64,000 bases of DNA from Avichristensenella sp031549905. GTDB taxonomy: Bacteria > Bacillota > Clostridia > Christensenellales > Aristaeellaceae. The translations under genes and the position numbers were made by a program. Under the pieces are notes generated by a model. That model ran no database searches. It saw nothing but the letters and a program-made list of their open reading frames with translations, and was not told the origin of the DNA. Each line of letters starts with the position of its first letter. Position 1 is the stretch's first letter. Where the stretch lies: positions 36,481 through 100,480 of the forward strand of contig JAVBPC010000041.1 in assembly GCA_031549905.1 (NCBI GenBank), given 5' to 3'. Shown here piece after piece: positions 7,532 to 17,333 of this stretch.

Positions 7532-8983
7532 TCATCCTTTCCCCTTGCCCGTGGTCAGCACCACGGATGCGGACGGCGCGCTGCGCCCCTTGACGATGTG
7601 CCCCCGGCAAAAGATGTGGCGGTCAAAGTGCCTTTCCATGTAGCGCAGGCGGTAGTAGCACACCGTCCAGCCAACAAACGCGCCGAAAAACGCGCCCAGC
7701 CCATACAGCGATGGCTGCAAAAAATACCACGCAAAAAGGCTGCCCAGCACGGTCGCCAGCAGGAAGCACAGCGTTGTGTACACCGCGCCGCGGTAATCTT
7801 CCACATAATACAGGAATACGGTGAAGCTCTGCGTTACAAAGATCACAAGGTACGCGGCCGCCAGCACCGGGTAGATCACCATCGTAAGCCCGCCAAAGCC
7901 AAGCATCGGCAGCACGATCAGCGCGATAAAGAAGATGACCACCGTGATCCCCAGCTGCATCTGGATGATAAACCACATCTCATCCGTCAGCGTGCGGAAC
8001 ATCGCGCCCTTGGCGTAATCGATGTCGCTTTTGCGCCCGCCGATGACCGCCTCGCAGTACGCCTGGTACTTTTCATGGAAGCGCGTTTCCACCCGCACCA
8101 CAAACGTTACCGTCAGCGATATGTTTGTGAACATCGCAAGGCACGTCGCCATGTCGTACGCGGGCGCGGAGCGGAACACCTGCGCGATGATGATGTGCAG
8201 ATCGGAAAACCAGAACACGAAATTGTGCGCGTACAGACCCAGCGTGTACAGCAAATTTGCCGCGATCAGCATCCAGTATTTGCGAAAATAGCGAAACACC
8301 CGGCGGTATTCCTTGCTGGCTTCGCGGTAAAAGCTTTTCACCTGCGCGAACAGCAGCAGCGCCGTCAAGGTGAATCCAACCGTAAAGCTATACAGGATGA
8401 TCTCTTCTGTGGCAAGCCCGGTAAAGCGCTGCAAGAAGAATCCCAGCACCAGCACCACCGCAAGGCCGATGATGTACGCCTTCGCGATCTGCCGGTATTC
8501 CTTCAGCGCCGCAACATACGTCATCGTGTAAAACGTGATGACCAGCGCTATATACAGCGCATACGATACGAACACAAATATGGGATCAACGCCGCCCAGC
8601 GTTACCTCGAAATAGCAAAACGACCCGCCCAACAGCAGGCACAGCACCGCGCACACCGAAAGCCCCGCGTAGTATGAGGGCAGGATGTCCCTTTCCCGCC
8701 TCTCAAAGATCGAATCGGCGATATAGCGCGACAGCACGATGGAAACCGGCGCGGCGGTGATCATCGAAAAAATAAACGCATACAGGAACGTGGAGGACAG
8801 CAGTTCCCGCTGAATGATGGGCACATTCATGTACCCCAGCGTGCCATACATGATCAGCAGCACGCCCATGATCAGCACCATCGGGCCGATCGTCGTCAGC
8901 GTGGCGTAGGTGACACCGCGCACCGTGGCAAAAAGGCTGCCCTGCTTGAATATCTTTTTCAGTTCAAACCCTATCCCCGCCAT
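7532..8983 (-). CDS. pelG: PelG, Pel exopolysaccharide inner-membrane transporter
   Basis: 483 residues with about 12 membrane spans, beginning MAGIGFELKKIFKQGS, the signature opening of PelG (a MOP-family protein). In Pseudomonas and Bacillus cereus PelG forms the membrane complex with PelD, PelE and PelF and moves the polymer across the membrane. Directly after PelF with a 3-base gap and RBS AAGGAGGGAT. The usual length is ~456 residues; the extra residues here are a short cytosolic tail ending in basic KGKG. Confidence 0.92.
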   Translation of the reverse strand: MAGIGFELKKIFKQGSLFATVRGVTYATLTTIGPMVLIMGVLLIMYGTLGYMNVPIIQRELLSSTFLYAFIFSMITAAPVSIVLSRYIADSIFERRERDILPSYYAGLSVCAVLCLLLGGSFCYFEVTLGGVDPIFVFVSYALYIALVITFYTMTYVAALKEYRQIAKAYIIGLAVVLVLGFFLQRFTGLATEEIILYSFTVGFTLTALLLFAQVKSFYREASKEYRRVFRYFRKYWMLIAANLLYTLGLYAHNFVFWFSDLHIIIAQVFRSAPAYDMATCLAMFTNISLTVTFVVRVETRFHEKYQAYCEAVIGGRKSDIDYAKGAMFRTLTDEMWFIIQMQLGITVVIFFIALIVLPMLGFGGLTMVIYPVLAAAYLVIFVTQSFTVFLYYVEDYRGAVYTTLCFLLATVLGSLFAWYFLQPSLYGLGAFFGAFVGWTVCYYRLRYMERHFDRHIFCRGHIVKGRSAPSASVVLTTGKGKG

Positions 8984-8986
8984 GTG

Positions 8987-10393
8987 CTATCCCTCCTTTC
9001 CAAGCTTACGGTACAGCTCATCATACTGGGCCAGGAACCCATCGTGCGTGTAGTGGTTTTGCGCGCGCTTTCGGCCTATGGCGCCCATCTCATCGCGCGT
9101 GGCCGGGTCCTTTGCGAGCCTGATGATGGCCTGCGCAATTACCTGCGCGTTCATGATCGGCGTGATGATCCCGCACGCGCCCATTTCGTCCATTTCCCCC
9201 TCCAGCAGGCCGTCGCAGTTGCCCACGCGGGTGGCAATGCAGGGTTTCCGCGCGGCCATCGCCTCCAGCAGCGACAGCGGCTGCCCCTCCGAGATGCTCG
9301 TCAGCAGCATGATGTCCATCTTTCCCAGGTATTCCGGCACGTTTACGCGCCCCGTGAACACCACATCCTTAACATCCAGCGCCTTCACCAACGCCTCGCA
9401 CGAATGGAAGTACTCCTCATCTTCCTCCGTCGGCCCCATGATCCACAGTTTCAGGTTTGGCATCTGCCGCTTTGCGATGGAAAACGCGTTGATCATCGTT
9501 TTCACATCCTTGATCGGCGTTACGCGCAGCACCGCGCCGATGTTGATCGCCGTATCGTCCGCAGGCTTCCCAGGCAAATCCAGAAACCTTTCCACATGAA
9601 TGCCGTTGGGGATCACACGCGTTTTTTCCTTCGGGCAGCCGATCTCCACCTGCAAAAGCCGCGCGGTTTCAAATAGCGACACCACCTGGCTTGCGTAGCG
9701 GTAACAGCAGCTGGATAGCTTGTAGAAAAATTCAATCCAAAGGTCCTTGTATACGCCGTGCGTCCAGTCCGCCTTGATGATTTCTTCCTCGCGCTCTCTT
9801 GTGTAAATGCCGTGCTCGGTCAGCAGCAGCGGTTTCTTGTTCAGCAGCGCGCCTTTCACCGCCAGCATTCCGGCAAACCCGGTGGAGACCGTCTGGTACA
9901 GATCGCAGGCCGCCACCTGCCCTTTAAGCACGCGAAACAGCGGCAGGTACATCGACCGGATCGTCCACAGGAAATCCGTATACGTCGTGCGGCTGTACTT
10001 TTGCTCGTACAGTTCCGTCACAATAGAAAGAAACTGCGGACTCATCAGCACGGTATCCAGCCGAATGCGCGGGTTGTTCAGAAAGCGGATCACGGCCTCC
10101 CAATCGGGATCGTCATCGCCCAGCACCACGCTGCGCAGCGCGGTAAACGCATCCTTGCCGTAGCGCGCCCTGCCGGGGACGACCATATCATCGCCTTCCA
10201 GATAGTTTTCAATCACCTTGTCGATGTTCGGCGGCAGCTGGTAGCGGAACTGGCCGGAGCTTACGCGTGTGGGCATGATCGTATGCAGCGTGTAGGTGTG
10301 CTGCCGAAAGTGCTCCATCAGCATGTGTGACCAGCCGGATACGCCGCCCACGACATACGGATAGCTCCCCTCGGCGAAAAACGCGATGTTCAT
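8987..10393 (-). CDS. pelF: PelF, Pel polymer glycosyltransferase
   Basis: 468 residues. It opens MNIAFFAEGSYPYVVGGVSGWSHML, the PelF hallmark, and carries a GT4 donor domain with VTPIKDVKTMINAF, LWIMGPTEEDEEY and TSISEGQPLSLLEAMAARKPCIAT (E-x7-E). PelF is the soluble UDP-sugar-using polymerase of the Pel system (GalNAc/GlcNAc in P. aeruginosa; galactosamine-rich in Gram-positives). Its start overlaps the DUF2194 gene by ATGA. The best-recognised member of the cluster together with PelG. Confidence 0.93.
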   Translation of the reverse strand: MNIAFFAEGSYPYVVGGVSGWSHMLMEHFRQHTYTLHTIMPTRVSSGQFRYQLPPNIDKVIENYLEGDDMVVPGRARYGKDAFTALRSVVLGDDDPDWEAVIRFLNNPRIRLDTVLMSPQFLSIVTELYEQKYSRTTYTDFLWTIRSMYLPLFRVLKGQVAACDLYQTVSTGFAGMLAVKGALLNKKPLLLTEHGIYTREREEEIIKADWTHGVYKDLWIEFFYKLSSCCYRYASQVVSLFETARLLQVEIGCPKEKTRVIPNGIHVERFLDLPGKPADDTAINIGAVLRVTPIKDVKTMINAFSIAKRQMPNLKLWIMGPTEEDEEYFHSCEALVKALDVKDVVFTGRVNVPEYLGKMDIMLLTSISEGQPLSLLEAMAARKPCIATRVGNCDGLLEGEMDEMGACGIITPIMNAQVIAQAIIRLAKDPATRDEMGAIGRKRAQNHYTHDGFLAQYDELYRKLGKEG

Positions 10394-12042
10394 CCGCCCT
10401 CACCCCCAAACCGGATGGTTCCCCTTTCACCCTGCACGCACACCAGATAAATGCCTTCTTCCAATTCCGTTACCTGGCAGTCCGCCGCGCCAGCCAGGGC
10501 TTTGTGCGTGCGCAGCAGGAAATACGAAGGCTCCGAAAGCCCCGTTTCAATCGCGATACCCTCCGCGCTCACCTGTACCGACGGCGTCACCAGCTGATAG
10601 CGCAGCATCGCCAGTACCCCATCGGATACGCGCAGGCGCTGCATTTCGCTATACGGCGCGACCATCGCGGAGATCAGCCGGGCCAGCGGTTGGTTCAGCT
10701 GCTGCCAGTTGTCCGCGGGCGTCTCCAGCAGCAGCGGCGGGGACATATCCGCCGCGTGGTGGATGTAATACATGCCGGATGCAAACCCGCGCGCCTTCAG
10801 GTTCATGACCTCGCTGTCGTCATACCCTTCCGTCATTGCCGGGTAGGATACCGGCGCGCCCGGCTGGTACGCAAAATCGGCCGCGCCGCCTGTAATCGAA
10901 AATACATGTCCTTTTGCGGTATCATCTGTGTCATCCCCATATTCGGCAAAAAAACCGTACTTGGGGAAAGCCTCGGCTGCCGCAGCGCGGTTTTCCGTCG
11001 GGGTCATGAAGCCCAGCTCGCTCTCAAGCTCGCTCAGCGCGCGCATCAGGTAGCCGATCAGCGCCGATTGCCCGGTATCCCAAGGGTTGATATCCGTAGG
11101 CAGGAACGCCGTGGCCGCCATGCCGTTTGCGCGCAGGATGTACCCAATATCCGGCCACAGCAGCGCGCGGTTCGCCTGTACGGCGTCGCGGGCATATACG
11201 GACAGCAGCTTTGCCGTATCGCCCGATACCGTGGGGAAGTTCAGCAGCGACAGCGTGCACGCGTTGACCACCGGGTAGGCAAATGCATCCTGCCCGACCG
11301 CAAGCACGCCCGTCAGGATGCCGATGCCATCCAGATCCTGCAAAAACGGCCCGTTGACCACACAGAACACGCCGGCTGCCAGCCGCTTTTCGTATACCAG
11401 CGGCACCACGGCCTCGCGCGCGTCCGGGTCGCCCTGCCACATCGTGGCCCAGACCTTGCACAGGCTGGATAGCTCCATTTGCCGCGCGGTCAGCGGCAGG
11501 TCTTTGTAGCGCACCATGCCGCCCACCAGCAGCCCCTGGTAGAACTCCGCCTGCTTATAGGTCACCGTATCCCCCACGGAAAGAATACCCGCCGCCTCGA
11601 AAAACGCGCGGTCATCATCGGTGACCCGCTGGGGCGCCTGCGCGAACACCACCTGGCCGCCCTGCTCCACATAGCTTTGCAGGCGCGCAAGGTCGCCCAG
11701 CGCCTCGGTTTCCCGCGCGGCAACCAGCACGCATTTGGGGTTTTCCACAAGGTAGACGGCATCCATCGTCGCAGCCGTCTTTACCGGCAGGCGCAGCCTT
11801 TCCATCATCCACTTAAGTGGTTCGTACGCCGGGTCATCCTCCGTGCCAATGATCAGGTATTCCGCGCCGGCGGGGGACGCCCCGGCAGCCTTTGCGCCGG
11901 ATACAATGCGCCCCAGCTGCACGGCATCAAAGCTGTTGCCCGCAAGCTCCCCCGTGAAATCCACATTCAGCGAAAGCGCCTGGAACACAAACACCAGCAG
12001 CACAAAATACACGCTGGCCAGCAGATACGACCGCGTCCTCAT
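10390..12042 (-). CDS. DUF2194-like secreted/membrane-anchored protein
   Basis: 550 residues. An N-terminal signal anchor (YLLASVYFVLLVFVFQALSL) is followed by an extracytoplasmic domain with EYLIIGTEDDPAY, repeated beta/alpha segments and a lipid-free C-terminal beta region. It resembles DUF2194 proteins that accompany PelF/PelG outside Proteobacteria. In the position occupied by PelA (hydrolase/deacetylase) in other clusters, it may be a functional replacement, but no GH or deacetylase motif was recognised. ATGA overlaps on both sides couple it tightly to the operon. Confidence 0.65.
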   Translation of the reverse strand: MRTRSYLLASVYFVLLVFVFQALSLNVDFTGELAGNSFDAVQLGRIVSGAKAAGASPAGAEYLIIGTEDDPAYEPLKWMMERLRLPVKTAATMDAVYLVENPKCVLVAARETEALGDLARLQSYVEQGGQVVFAQAPQRVTDDDRAFFEAAGILSVGDTVTYKQAEFYQGLLVGGMVRYKDLPLTARQMELSSLCKVWATMWQGDPDAREAVVPLVYEKRLAAGVFCVVNGPFLQDLDGIGILTGVLAVGQDAFAYPVVNACTLSLLNFPTVSGDTAKLLSVYARDAVQANRALLWPDIGYILRANGMAATAFLPTDINPWDTGQSALIGYLMRALSELESELGFMTPTENRAAAAEAFPKYGFFAEYGDDTDDTAKGHVFSITGGAADFAYQPGAPVSYPAMTEGYDDSEVMNLKARGFASGMYYIHHAADMSPPLLLETPADNWQQLNQPLARLISAMVAPYSEMQRLRVSDGVLAMLRYQLVTPSVQVSAEGIAIETGLSEPSYFLLRTHKALAGAADCQVTELEEGIYLVCVQGERGTIRFGGEGG

Positions 12043-14195
12043 TCGCTCTCGACCCCTTCCATTCTCTCTGGCGGCACGGGCGGCACATACGGATTGTACC
12101 CGTAATCCATGCTGAAATTCGTATAGTGAAACATATTCTGCCTGTATTCGTATACGATCAGCTCGTCATCCTCATAGTACACGCGCATATCATCCGGAAA
12201 CTGCCGCATGAACGCCTCCGCCCATTTGGACAGCTTGCCCATCAGCATCCGGCGGGATGCATAGTCGTTGTACAGTTCCCCCTTTTGTGCGGCGGAAAGG
12301 CTGGCCAGCGCCGGGGCGGGGGTTTGGGCATCCAACTCATACAGCGGCGCAAAGTCCTTGCCGTTCACCGCGGTAAACGCGTAGCGGTCCACGGGAATCT
12401 TTTCCACATAGAAATACACATACGGCGTGGGGATTTCTATCACGATATCCGGCTTATACGGGTCCATCTCCAGCACAAACTGATACATTTCATAATGCCA
12501 GCCGTACCCCGCCGACATCGCGCTTTCATCCACCGATGATACGATCGTCCACACGCCTATTTCCCTTTCCCGCTTGATTTGGTAGTACGCGGTGACCGCG
12601 CCGCTGGTCTGCGAAAGCGCGGAATAGTACAGGTATCTTGTGCCGTAACGGTAAAAAAGAAAGCCGCCCATCAGCACGATGTATGCGCCCGCGGCCGCCA
12701 TCCGCCGCCGCGCGCCATCCAGCAGAAACAGCAAATCCGCCGGCGCGACATAAAAGGCACAGGCTGTAACGGACATGAACACCAGCGTGCGGTTGCTGTC
12801 CATGATGGTGGGCAGGCCAAGCGGCCCCGACAGCAACAGCACATGCATCATCAGCTGATACAGCGAAATGCCCAGCAAGCGCTTGCCGTACGCGCGGTTT
12901 TTGTTCCGCAGCACGCAGTAGATGCCCAGGCCGCCGGTCAGCAGCACAGGCACAATCCTTTCCAGGTGGAACACGAAGGGCAGCTGCGTCATCTGCTGCA
13001 CGCGGGCAAGGAAATCCGCGGCGGGCACGATAGCCGTCTCCGGCGTGGTTTTGTTCAGCACCCCAAGCCCCCACAAAAACGACTGTTCCAGCGGAACGCC
13101 GGTTAGCAGCCCCACGATGGGCCAAAACAGCGCCGCGCCGAAGGCCGCGCCGACCACCATCAGCACCCGCCTGGCAAGGCGCGCCCTGTCCCGCAGCAGC
13201 ATGCGCGCGTAAACCAGGGAATAGCTGCCGCAGAAGAGCACCAGCACCACCAAAGGGTACATGTGCGCAAGCGCCGACGCGCACAGCGCAGGCGCGAAAC
13301 GCCACAGGCTGCGTTTGTCCGGCGCTTTCAGGAAGCGCACATAGAACCCCGCCGCAATAAAGCAAAAAAGCTGCGACAGCTCCTGCGTCAGGGTATAGGA
13401 GCTGCGAAAGTACGCGCTGGCAAACGTAAACAGGTTGATAAAGCTGTGCAGGCACACGGCAAACATTGCCGTCCACCGGTTTTCAAATACCGCCCGGAAC
13501 ACCCACAGCAGCACTAGCAGGCCAAACAGGTTGTAACAAAGCCCAAACAGGCGCAGCAGCGTCACAGGGTCTATCTGGTACATCAGTGAAAGCGCGGCCA
13601 CAATGTTGTGCAGGCCGTAGGTGTACACGCCTTTGATGAATATTTGGTTGTTCAGCACGCCTTTGACCCATGGGATGTACACATACAGATCGCTGACACC
13701 AAAGGACATACGGTTCAGCACCGGCCCGCCCAGCACAACCAGCGAAAACCCCAGCGCGGCAGTGAAGCACAGCACATACGGCAGGTTTGGCCACAGCGTT
13801 CCGGCGGCCCAGCGCGCCAGCCGCCGCAGCACTGCGCGCAGCCTGTCGCGCAGGATGACGGACAGCTTGTAGTGCCCATCGTGCACATGCATGATGAACC
13901 CGTACACCGCCGGGGCCTTGCGCCAGAAAGGCTGCCCGCGCGTGATGCTCCAGATCAAAAGCGCCTCCCCAAGCAGCAGCCCCCACAGCGACAGAAAGCT
14001 CAGCACATGAAGGAACGCAAGCAGGTATATGTTCATGATCATCTGGATGGCGGACAGCGCCACCGTCAGCATCGTCTTTTCCAGCACATCCCCGGCACGG
14101 CGGCGCATATCGTACAACCAGTACGGCGCAAGCAGAAATGTGACGCCGGACAGCGCCGTGATCCCCACGAACTGGAAAAAGTTTGTCACTATCAC
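12039..14195 (-). CDS. large polytopic membrane protein, GT-C-like
   Basis: About 718 residues, ~14 membrane segments. After two N-terminal TM pairs a loop reads SFGVSDLYVYIPWVKGVL, like the acidic first-loop motif of GT-C-type transferases; later regions alternate TM and Arg-rich loops, and the last ~170 residues are extracytoplasmic (PYVYFYVEKIPVDRYAF...). The GTG at 14195 is chosen because AAAGGGGG lies 7 bases before it; the ORF to 14288 would run into the pelE coding end. Function not established: polymerase, lipid-linked-sugar transferase or polymer modifier are possible. Ends with ATGA coupling to DUF2194. Confidence 0.7.
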   Translation of the reverse strand: MIVTNFFQFVGITALSGVTFLLAPYWLYDMRRRAGDVLEKTMLTVALSAIQMIMNIYLLAFLHVLSFLSLWGLLLGEALLIWSITRGQPFWRKAPAVYGFIMHVHDGHYKLSVILRDRLRAVLRRLARWAAGTLWPNLPYVLCFTAALGFSLVVLGGPVLNRMSFGVSDLYVYIPWVKGVLNNQIFIKGVYTYGLHNIVAALSLMYQIDPVTLLRLFGLCYNLFGLLVLLWVFRAVFENRWTAMFAVCLHSFINLFTFASAYFRSSYTLTQELSQLFCFIAAGFYVRFLKAPDKRSLWRFAPALCASALAHMYPLVVLVLFCGSYSLVYARMLLRDRARLARRVLMVVGAAFGAALFWPIVGLLTGVPLEQSFLWGLGVLNKTTPETAIVPAADFLARVQQMTQLPFVFHLERIVPVLLTGGLGIYCVLRNKNRAYGKRLLGISLYQLMMHVLLLSGPLGLPTIMDSNRTLVFMSVTACAFYVAPADLLFLLDGARRRMAAAGAYIVLMGGFLFYRYGTRYLYYSALSQTSGAVTAYYQIKREREIGVWTIVSSVDESAMSAGYGWHYEMYQFVLEMDPYKPDIVIEIPTPYVYFYVEKIPVDRYAFTAVNGKDFAPLYELDAQTPAPALASLSAAQKGELYNDYASRRMLMGKLSKWAEAFMRQFPDDMRVYYEDDELIVYEYRQNMFHYTNFSMDYGYNPYVPPVPPERMEGVESE

Positions 14196-14232
14196 CGCGC
14201 CGCCCCCTTTCTGCCATGCGTCACATCTTTGT

Positions 14233-15144
14233 TTACGCCCGCCGCGTGTAAAACCGCACCAGTGCCGCGCCCTGGCGCGAAAGCTCAATGTATGACGCCT
14301 TCAGCGTTGAAAGCGCCTGAAGGAACCGCTGCTGGTCGCCGGTTTCGTAGTATACCCGCATCAGCCCCAGGTGCGCGGCCTCTTCATCCGGGAAGCGCTC
14401 CACCCCGGCCTTGGCCCATGCTTCCGCGCGGGGCAGCTCCCGCATGGCGATCAGCGTTTCCACTGCTTGCAGGTAATGCGCGCTTTCCAGCGCCTCGGGC
14501 GTTTTCTCGCGCAGGCTATCCAGCAGGTGCGCGTACAGCGAGTGATAGCGTTCCAGCTCCACGCCGGTCAGCACGCCGCTGTCCAGGTAGCGGCGCACCT
14601 GCATGGCGTATGCACCTGCGACCTCCGGATCACCCGGGGTCTTTTCGTATTCCACGCCAAGCTCTTGCAGTGTGGCCTGGAAATTCGCAATCGCCTCCAT
14701 GACGATCGACGCGGAATAATGGCTTGTCTCCGGATCGTCGTTCTCCAGCGCCTTGGAATACAGCGCGATGTCCTTGTCGCCGTTTAGGCGTATGGAGTTC
14801 AGAAACGCCTTGCGCCGCTCCGCATGCGTGGCCACCAGCAAAGATTCCTCTATGGGCACAAGCTCTCTTTCTTCCTCATCCGGCGCGTGCACAAACTGCT
14901 TTCGCTCCGTGGAGAAGCTGACCTCAGACAAATCCACCTGCTTGTTTCGCAAAAACAGCTGATAGACAAACGTTGCGCCGAAAAAAAACACCGGCCCCAC
15001 CACCGGGCAGCACAGCAGGATGGCCGCGCCGATAAACGCCCGCCTGGGCGCACGCCGCACACAGCCCCACACCAGGTATACGGCGGCGATCAGCGCGTTG
15101 ATGATCAGCACCAGGATGACCAAATACTCGCTTTTCCATGTCAT
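14233..15144 (-). CDS. pelE: PelE-like TPR membrane protein
   Basis: 303 residues. Two N-terminal membrane helices (LVILVLIINALIAAVYLVW and AAILLCCPVVGPVFFFGATFVY) are followed by a cytosolic helical region with TPR-like repeats, e.g. ETLIAMRELPRAEAWAKAG and AAHLGLMRVYYETGDQQRF. This layout, and its position between PelD and PelF/PelG, match PelE, the scaffold that bridges PelD to the transferase. Sequence identity to PelE is not obvious by eye, so the call leans on architecture and context. ATGA overlap with the PelD gene. Confidence 0.75.
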   Translation of the reverse strand: MTWKSEYLVILVLIINALIAAVYLVWGCVRRAPRRAFIGAAILLCCPVVGPVFFFGATFVYQLFLRNKQVDLSEVSFSTERKQFVHAPDEEERELVPIEESLLVATHAERRKAFLNSIRLNGDKDIALYSKALENDDPETSHYSASIVMEAIANFQATLQELGVEYEKTPGDPEVAGAYAMQVRRYLDSGVLTGVELERYHSLYAHLLDSLREKTPEALESAHYLQAVETLIAMRELPRAEAWAKAGVERFPDEEAAHLGLMRVYYETGDQQRFLQALSTLKASYIELSRQGAALVRFYTRRA

Positions 15145-17333
15145 GGCGCATCCTCCAGCACGGCGGGCTCAAGCCCCGCGCGCGCAAACCGGTCGATGAC
15201 GAACAGCGCCTCATCCCTGGCGGTATTGCGCAGCAGCACCACGGCCCGCCCGTTCAGGATGCCCACGCTGTCCGAATCGCGCACCAGCGCCGTGATTTTT
15301 TCCGCGAAATCAGTAAACTGCGCGCCGTCCCCTTTGGGCAGCGGTACCGCCAGCAGCGTGTATTCCTGCACGCCCTTTTCACGCCCCCGGCGCTGGGTTT
15401 CCAGCGCGCTCTGGAACGCCTTTTCGTTCAGTATGTCGGTGCCCTGGATGAACTGCTCCTGCCTAACCGCCTCATTATAGCGGAACGCCCTATCAGCGGA
15501 TGATGAGATCAACCGCGCGATGACGGTAAGCAAGTTGACGCTGTAGGGCGACAGGCGTTCAAACGGCATTGACCACAGCATCACGATGTACACCATGCGG
15601 GTGCCCGTCATCACCGGCGCGGCCAGCAGCGGGTACCCGGCCTGCATCTGGCGGTTGACGTATACCTGCCCCTCAGACAGCGCTTCCATGACGGACGGGT
15701 ACTCTTCCAGGCGGATTGACTTGCCCAGCGCCCTGGCGCTTTGCGATGACGCGGCCGAAAGCCTTGCAAACCGGCTGTTATCCGGCACCAGGTACAGCGC
15801 CACATCATCCGAGCGCATGACCCGCCCAACCACATCCACCGCCGCCTGGATCACGCGCTGCGGCTCCATCATGTCCAAATCGGAAATGATCGAGATGATC
15901 TTGGCAAAGCTGTCGCCGTACCCCAGCAGCCGCTGCTCCAGCGCGGTTTTGATGGCGGTGTTCGTTTGGTTGATCGTCATCAGCTCCCGGTACTGCGCAG
16001 CCATGTACTCCACTTCATCCCTGTGGTTTGCCAGCGCCAGCTTGTACTGGTCGCGCACATTGCCCACCACCATGCCCACCGCAAACATCACCGCGCCGTG
16101 CGCCAGCTCGCCGTAGCGCAGCAGGATCGCCACGAAGCTTTGCCCTGTTCCGCCGATCAGGATGTGCGCGGCGCTTGCCAGCAGCGTTGCCAGCGCGGCG
16201 TGCAGCTTGCCGAATATCGCCGCCACCAGCACCACATAGATCATCATGAAGTCGACTGCCTTGAACTGCACATTATCGCGCAGCAGATAGGCAAGCGCGG
16301 TGAAAATGAACAGCAACAGCACATTTTCAATGTACGGCGCAAACACGGAAATCAGTTGGCGAATCGCGCCCCCGGCCTTTTTGCGCTTCCCGGCGGGGGT
16401 ATCGGTCTGCTTTTCGGCGGACGGCGCATGCGCGGGCAGCGCGCGCTTTGCCCAGTCGGCGGTGCGCCTCAGCCCTTCTTCCAGCGGAATCTCCGGCGTG
16501 AAGCGCGTTTCGCGGGTCACTTTTTCATGGGAAAGGCACAGCGAGGCGCTTCCGGCTGCCTCGCGCACGGGCACATCATGCACAAGCGCAGACAGCGTCT
16601 TTGCGATTTCGGCATCTGTGGCGCTTGAAAGGCCCGAAACGTGGTACACGCCGCCGGACAGCGTTTCCGCCGTGAGCAGCGCCTCCACGCCCCGCACCGC
16701 GTCCGCGATGTAAGTAGGCTGGCGCAGCGTTTGCGCGCTGGCACTGATGGCCCCGTTGTATTTCGCCTCCGCAAGCATGCTGATGACAAAATCCCACTCG
16801 CCCTGCACGGACACCTGCGGCCCAAACACGCTGGACAGCCTCGCCACCGCGATGGCGAAGGGCGCGCCTGCCCGGAACACGGATAGCATCTGCTCCGCGC
16901 CCGCCAGGTATTTCCCGCGCGCCGCCACGGGGGCAAGCTGCGCATCTTCGGTCAGTTGGCCCGGCGCGCCGTTCCCCAGCACTTCCTGCGATGAAATGAA
17001 GATGAACCTGCGCACGCGGCACTGCTCCGCCAACGACAGCAGGCTGGAAACCTCCGCCAGCATCCTTTCGCCGCCCGTCTCCCCTTCGCCAAAGCGCAGC
17101 GTGTCATCCTGCGCGCCCAGGTAGATGATCGCCTCCGCCTGAACGGACTCAAACACGTGCCGAACCCCCGAATCGTTGGCGCGGAACGGAAAATGGGTAT
17201 ACTTGATATCAAAGGAGAGCGACTGGCCGGGTTTCTTCGGGCATATCCAGAAAATATCGTTGCCTTCCCGGTGCAGGTGGTCCACCAGTGCGCCCGCAAA
17301 GCCGCTGCCGCCGCCAACAATCGCAATCCTCAT
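15141..17333 (-). CDS. pelD: epimerase-PelD fusion, predicted c-di-GMP receptor
   Basis: 730 residues. 1-~300: extended SDR/NAD-epimerase fold with MRIAIVGGGSGFAGALVDHL and the FISSQEVLG strand; the Tyr of YxxxK is not found where expected (the lysine segment reads VAARGKYLAG), so the domain may be inactive. ~330-430: four membrane helices. ~480-620: GAF domain. ~640-730: degenerate GGDEF in which the active loop is lost (VGILNGRAVV) but the inhibitory-site RxxD is kept as R685-D-S-D688 (bases ~15279-15270). That combination is the PelD signature: c-di-GMP binding to the I-site activates Pel synthesis. In most clusters the epimerase is a separate gene; here it is fused. ATGA overlaps on both sides. 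Confidence 0.85.
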   Translation of the reverse strand: MRIAIVGGGSGFAGALVDHLHREGNDIFWICPKKPGQSLSFDIKYTHFPFRANDSGVRHVFESVQAEAIIYLGAQDDTLRFGEGETGGERMLAEVSSLLSLAEQCRVRRFIFISSQEVLGNGAPGQLTEDAQLAPVAARGKYLAGAEQMLSVFRAGAPFAIAVARLSSVFGPQVSVQGEWDFVISMLAEAKYNGAISASAQTLRQPTYIADAVRGVEALLTAETLSGGVYHVSGLSSATDAEIAKTLSALVHDVPVREAAGSASLCLSHEKVTRETRFTPEIPLEEGLRRTADWAKRALPAHAPSAEKQTDTPAGKRKKAGGAIRQLISVFAPYIENVLLLFIFTALAYLLRDNVQFKAVDFMMIYVVLVAAIFGKLHAALATLLASAAHILIGGTGQSFVAILLRYGELAHGAVMFAVGMVVGNVRDQYKLALANHRDEVEYMAAQYRELMTINQTNTAIKTALEQRLLGYGDSFAKIISIISDLDMMEPQRVIQAAVDVVGRVMRSDDVALYLVPDNSRFARLSAASSQSARALGKSIRLEEYPSVMEALSEGQVYVNRQMQAGYPLLAAPVMTGTRMVYIVMLWSMPFERLSPYSVNLLTVIARLISSSADRAFRYNEAVRQEQFIQGTDILNEKAFQSALETQRRGREKGVQEYTLLAVPLPKGDGAQFTDFAEKITALVRDSDSVGILNGRAVVLLRNTARDEALFVIDRFARAGLEPAVLEDAP

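Noticed and set aside
7598..8677. 359-codon plus-strand ORF
   Set aside because: Antisense shadow of pelG; no recognisable domain.
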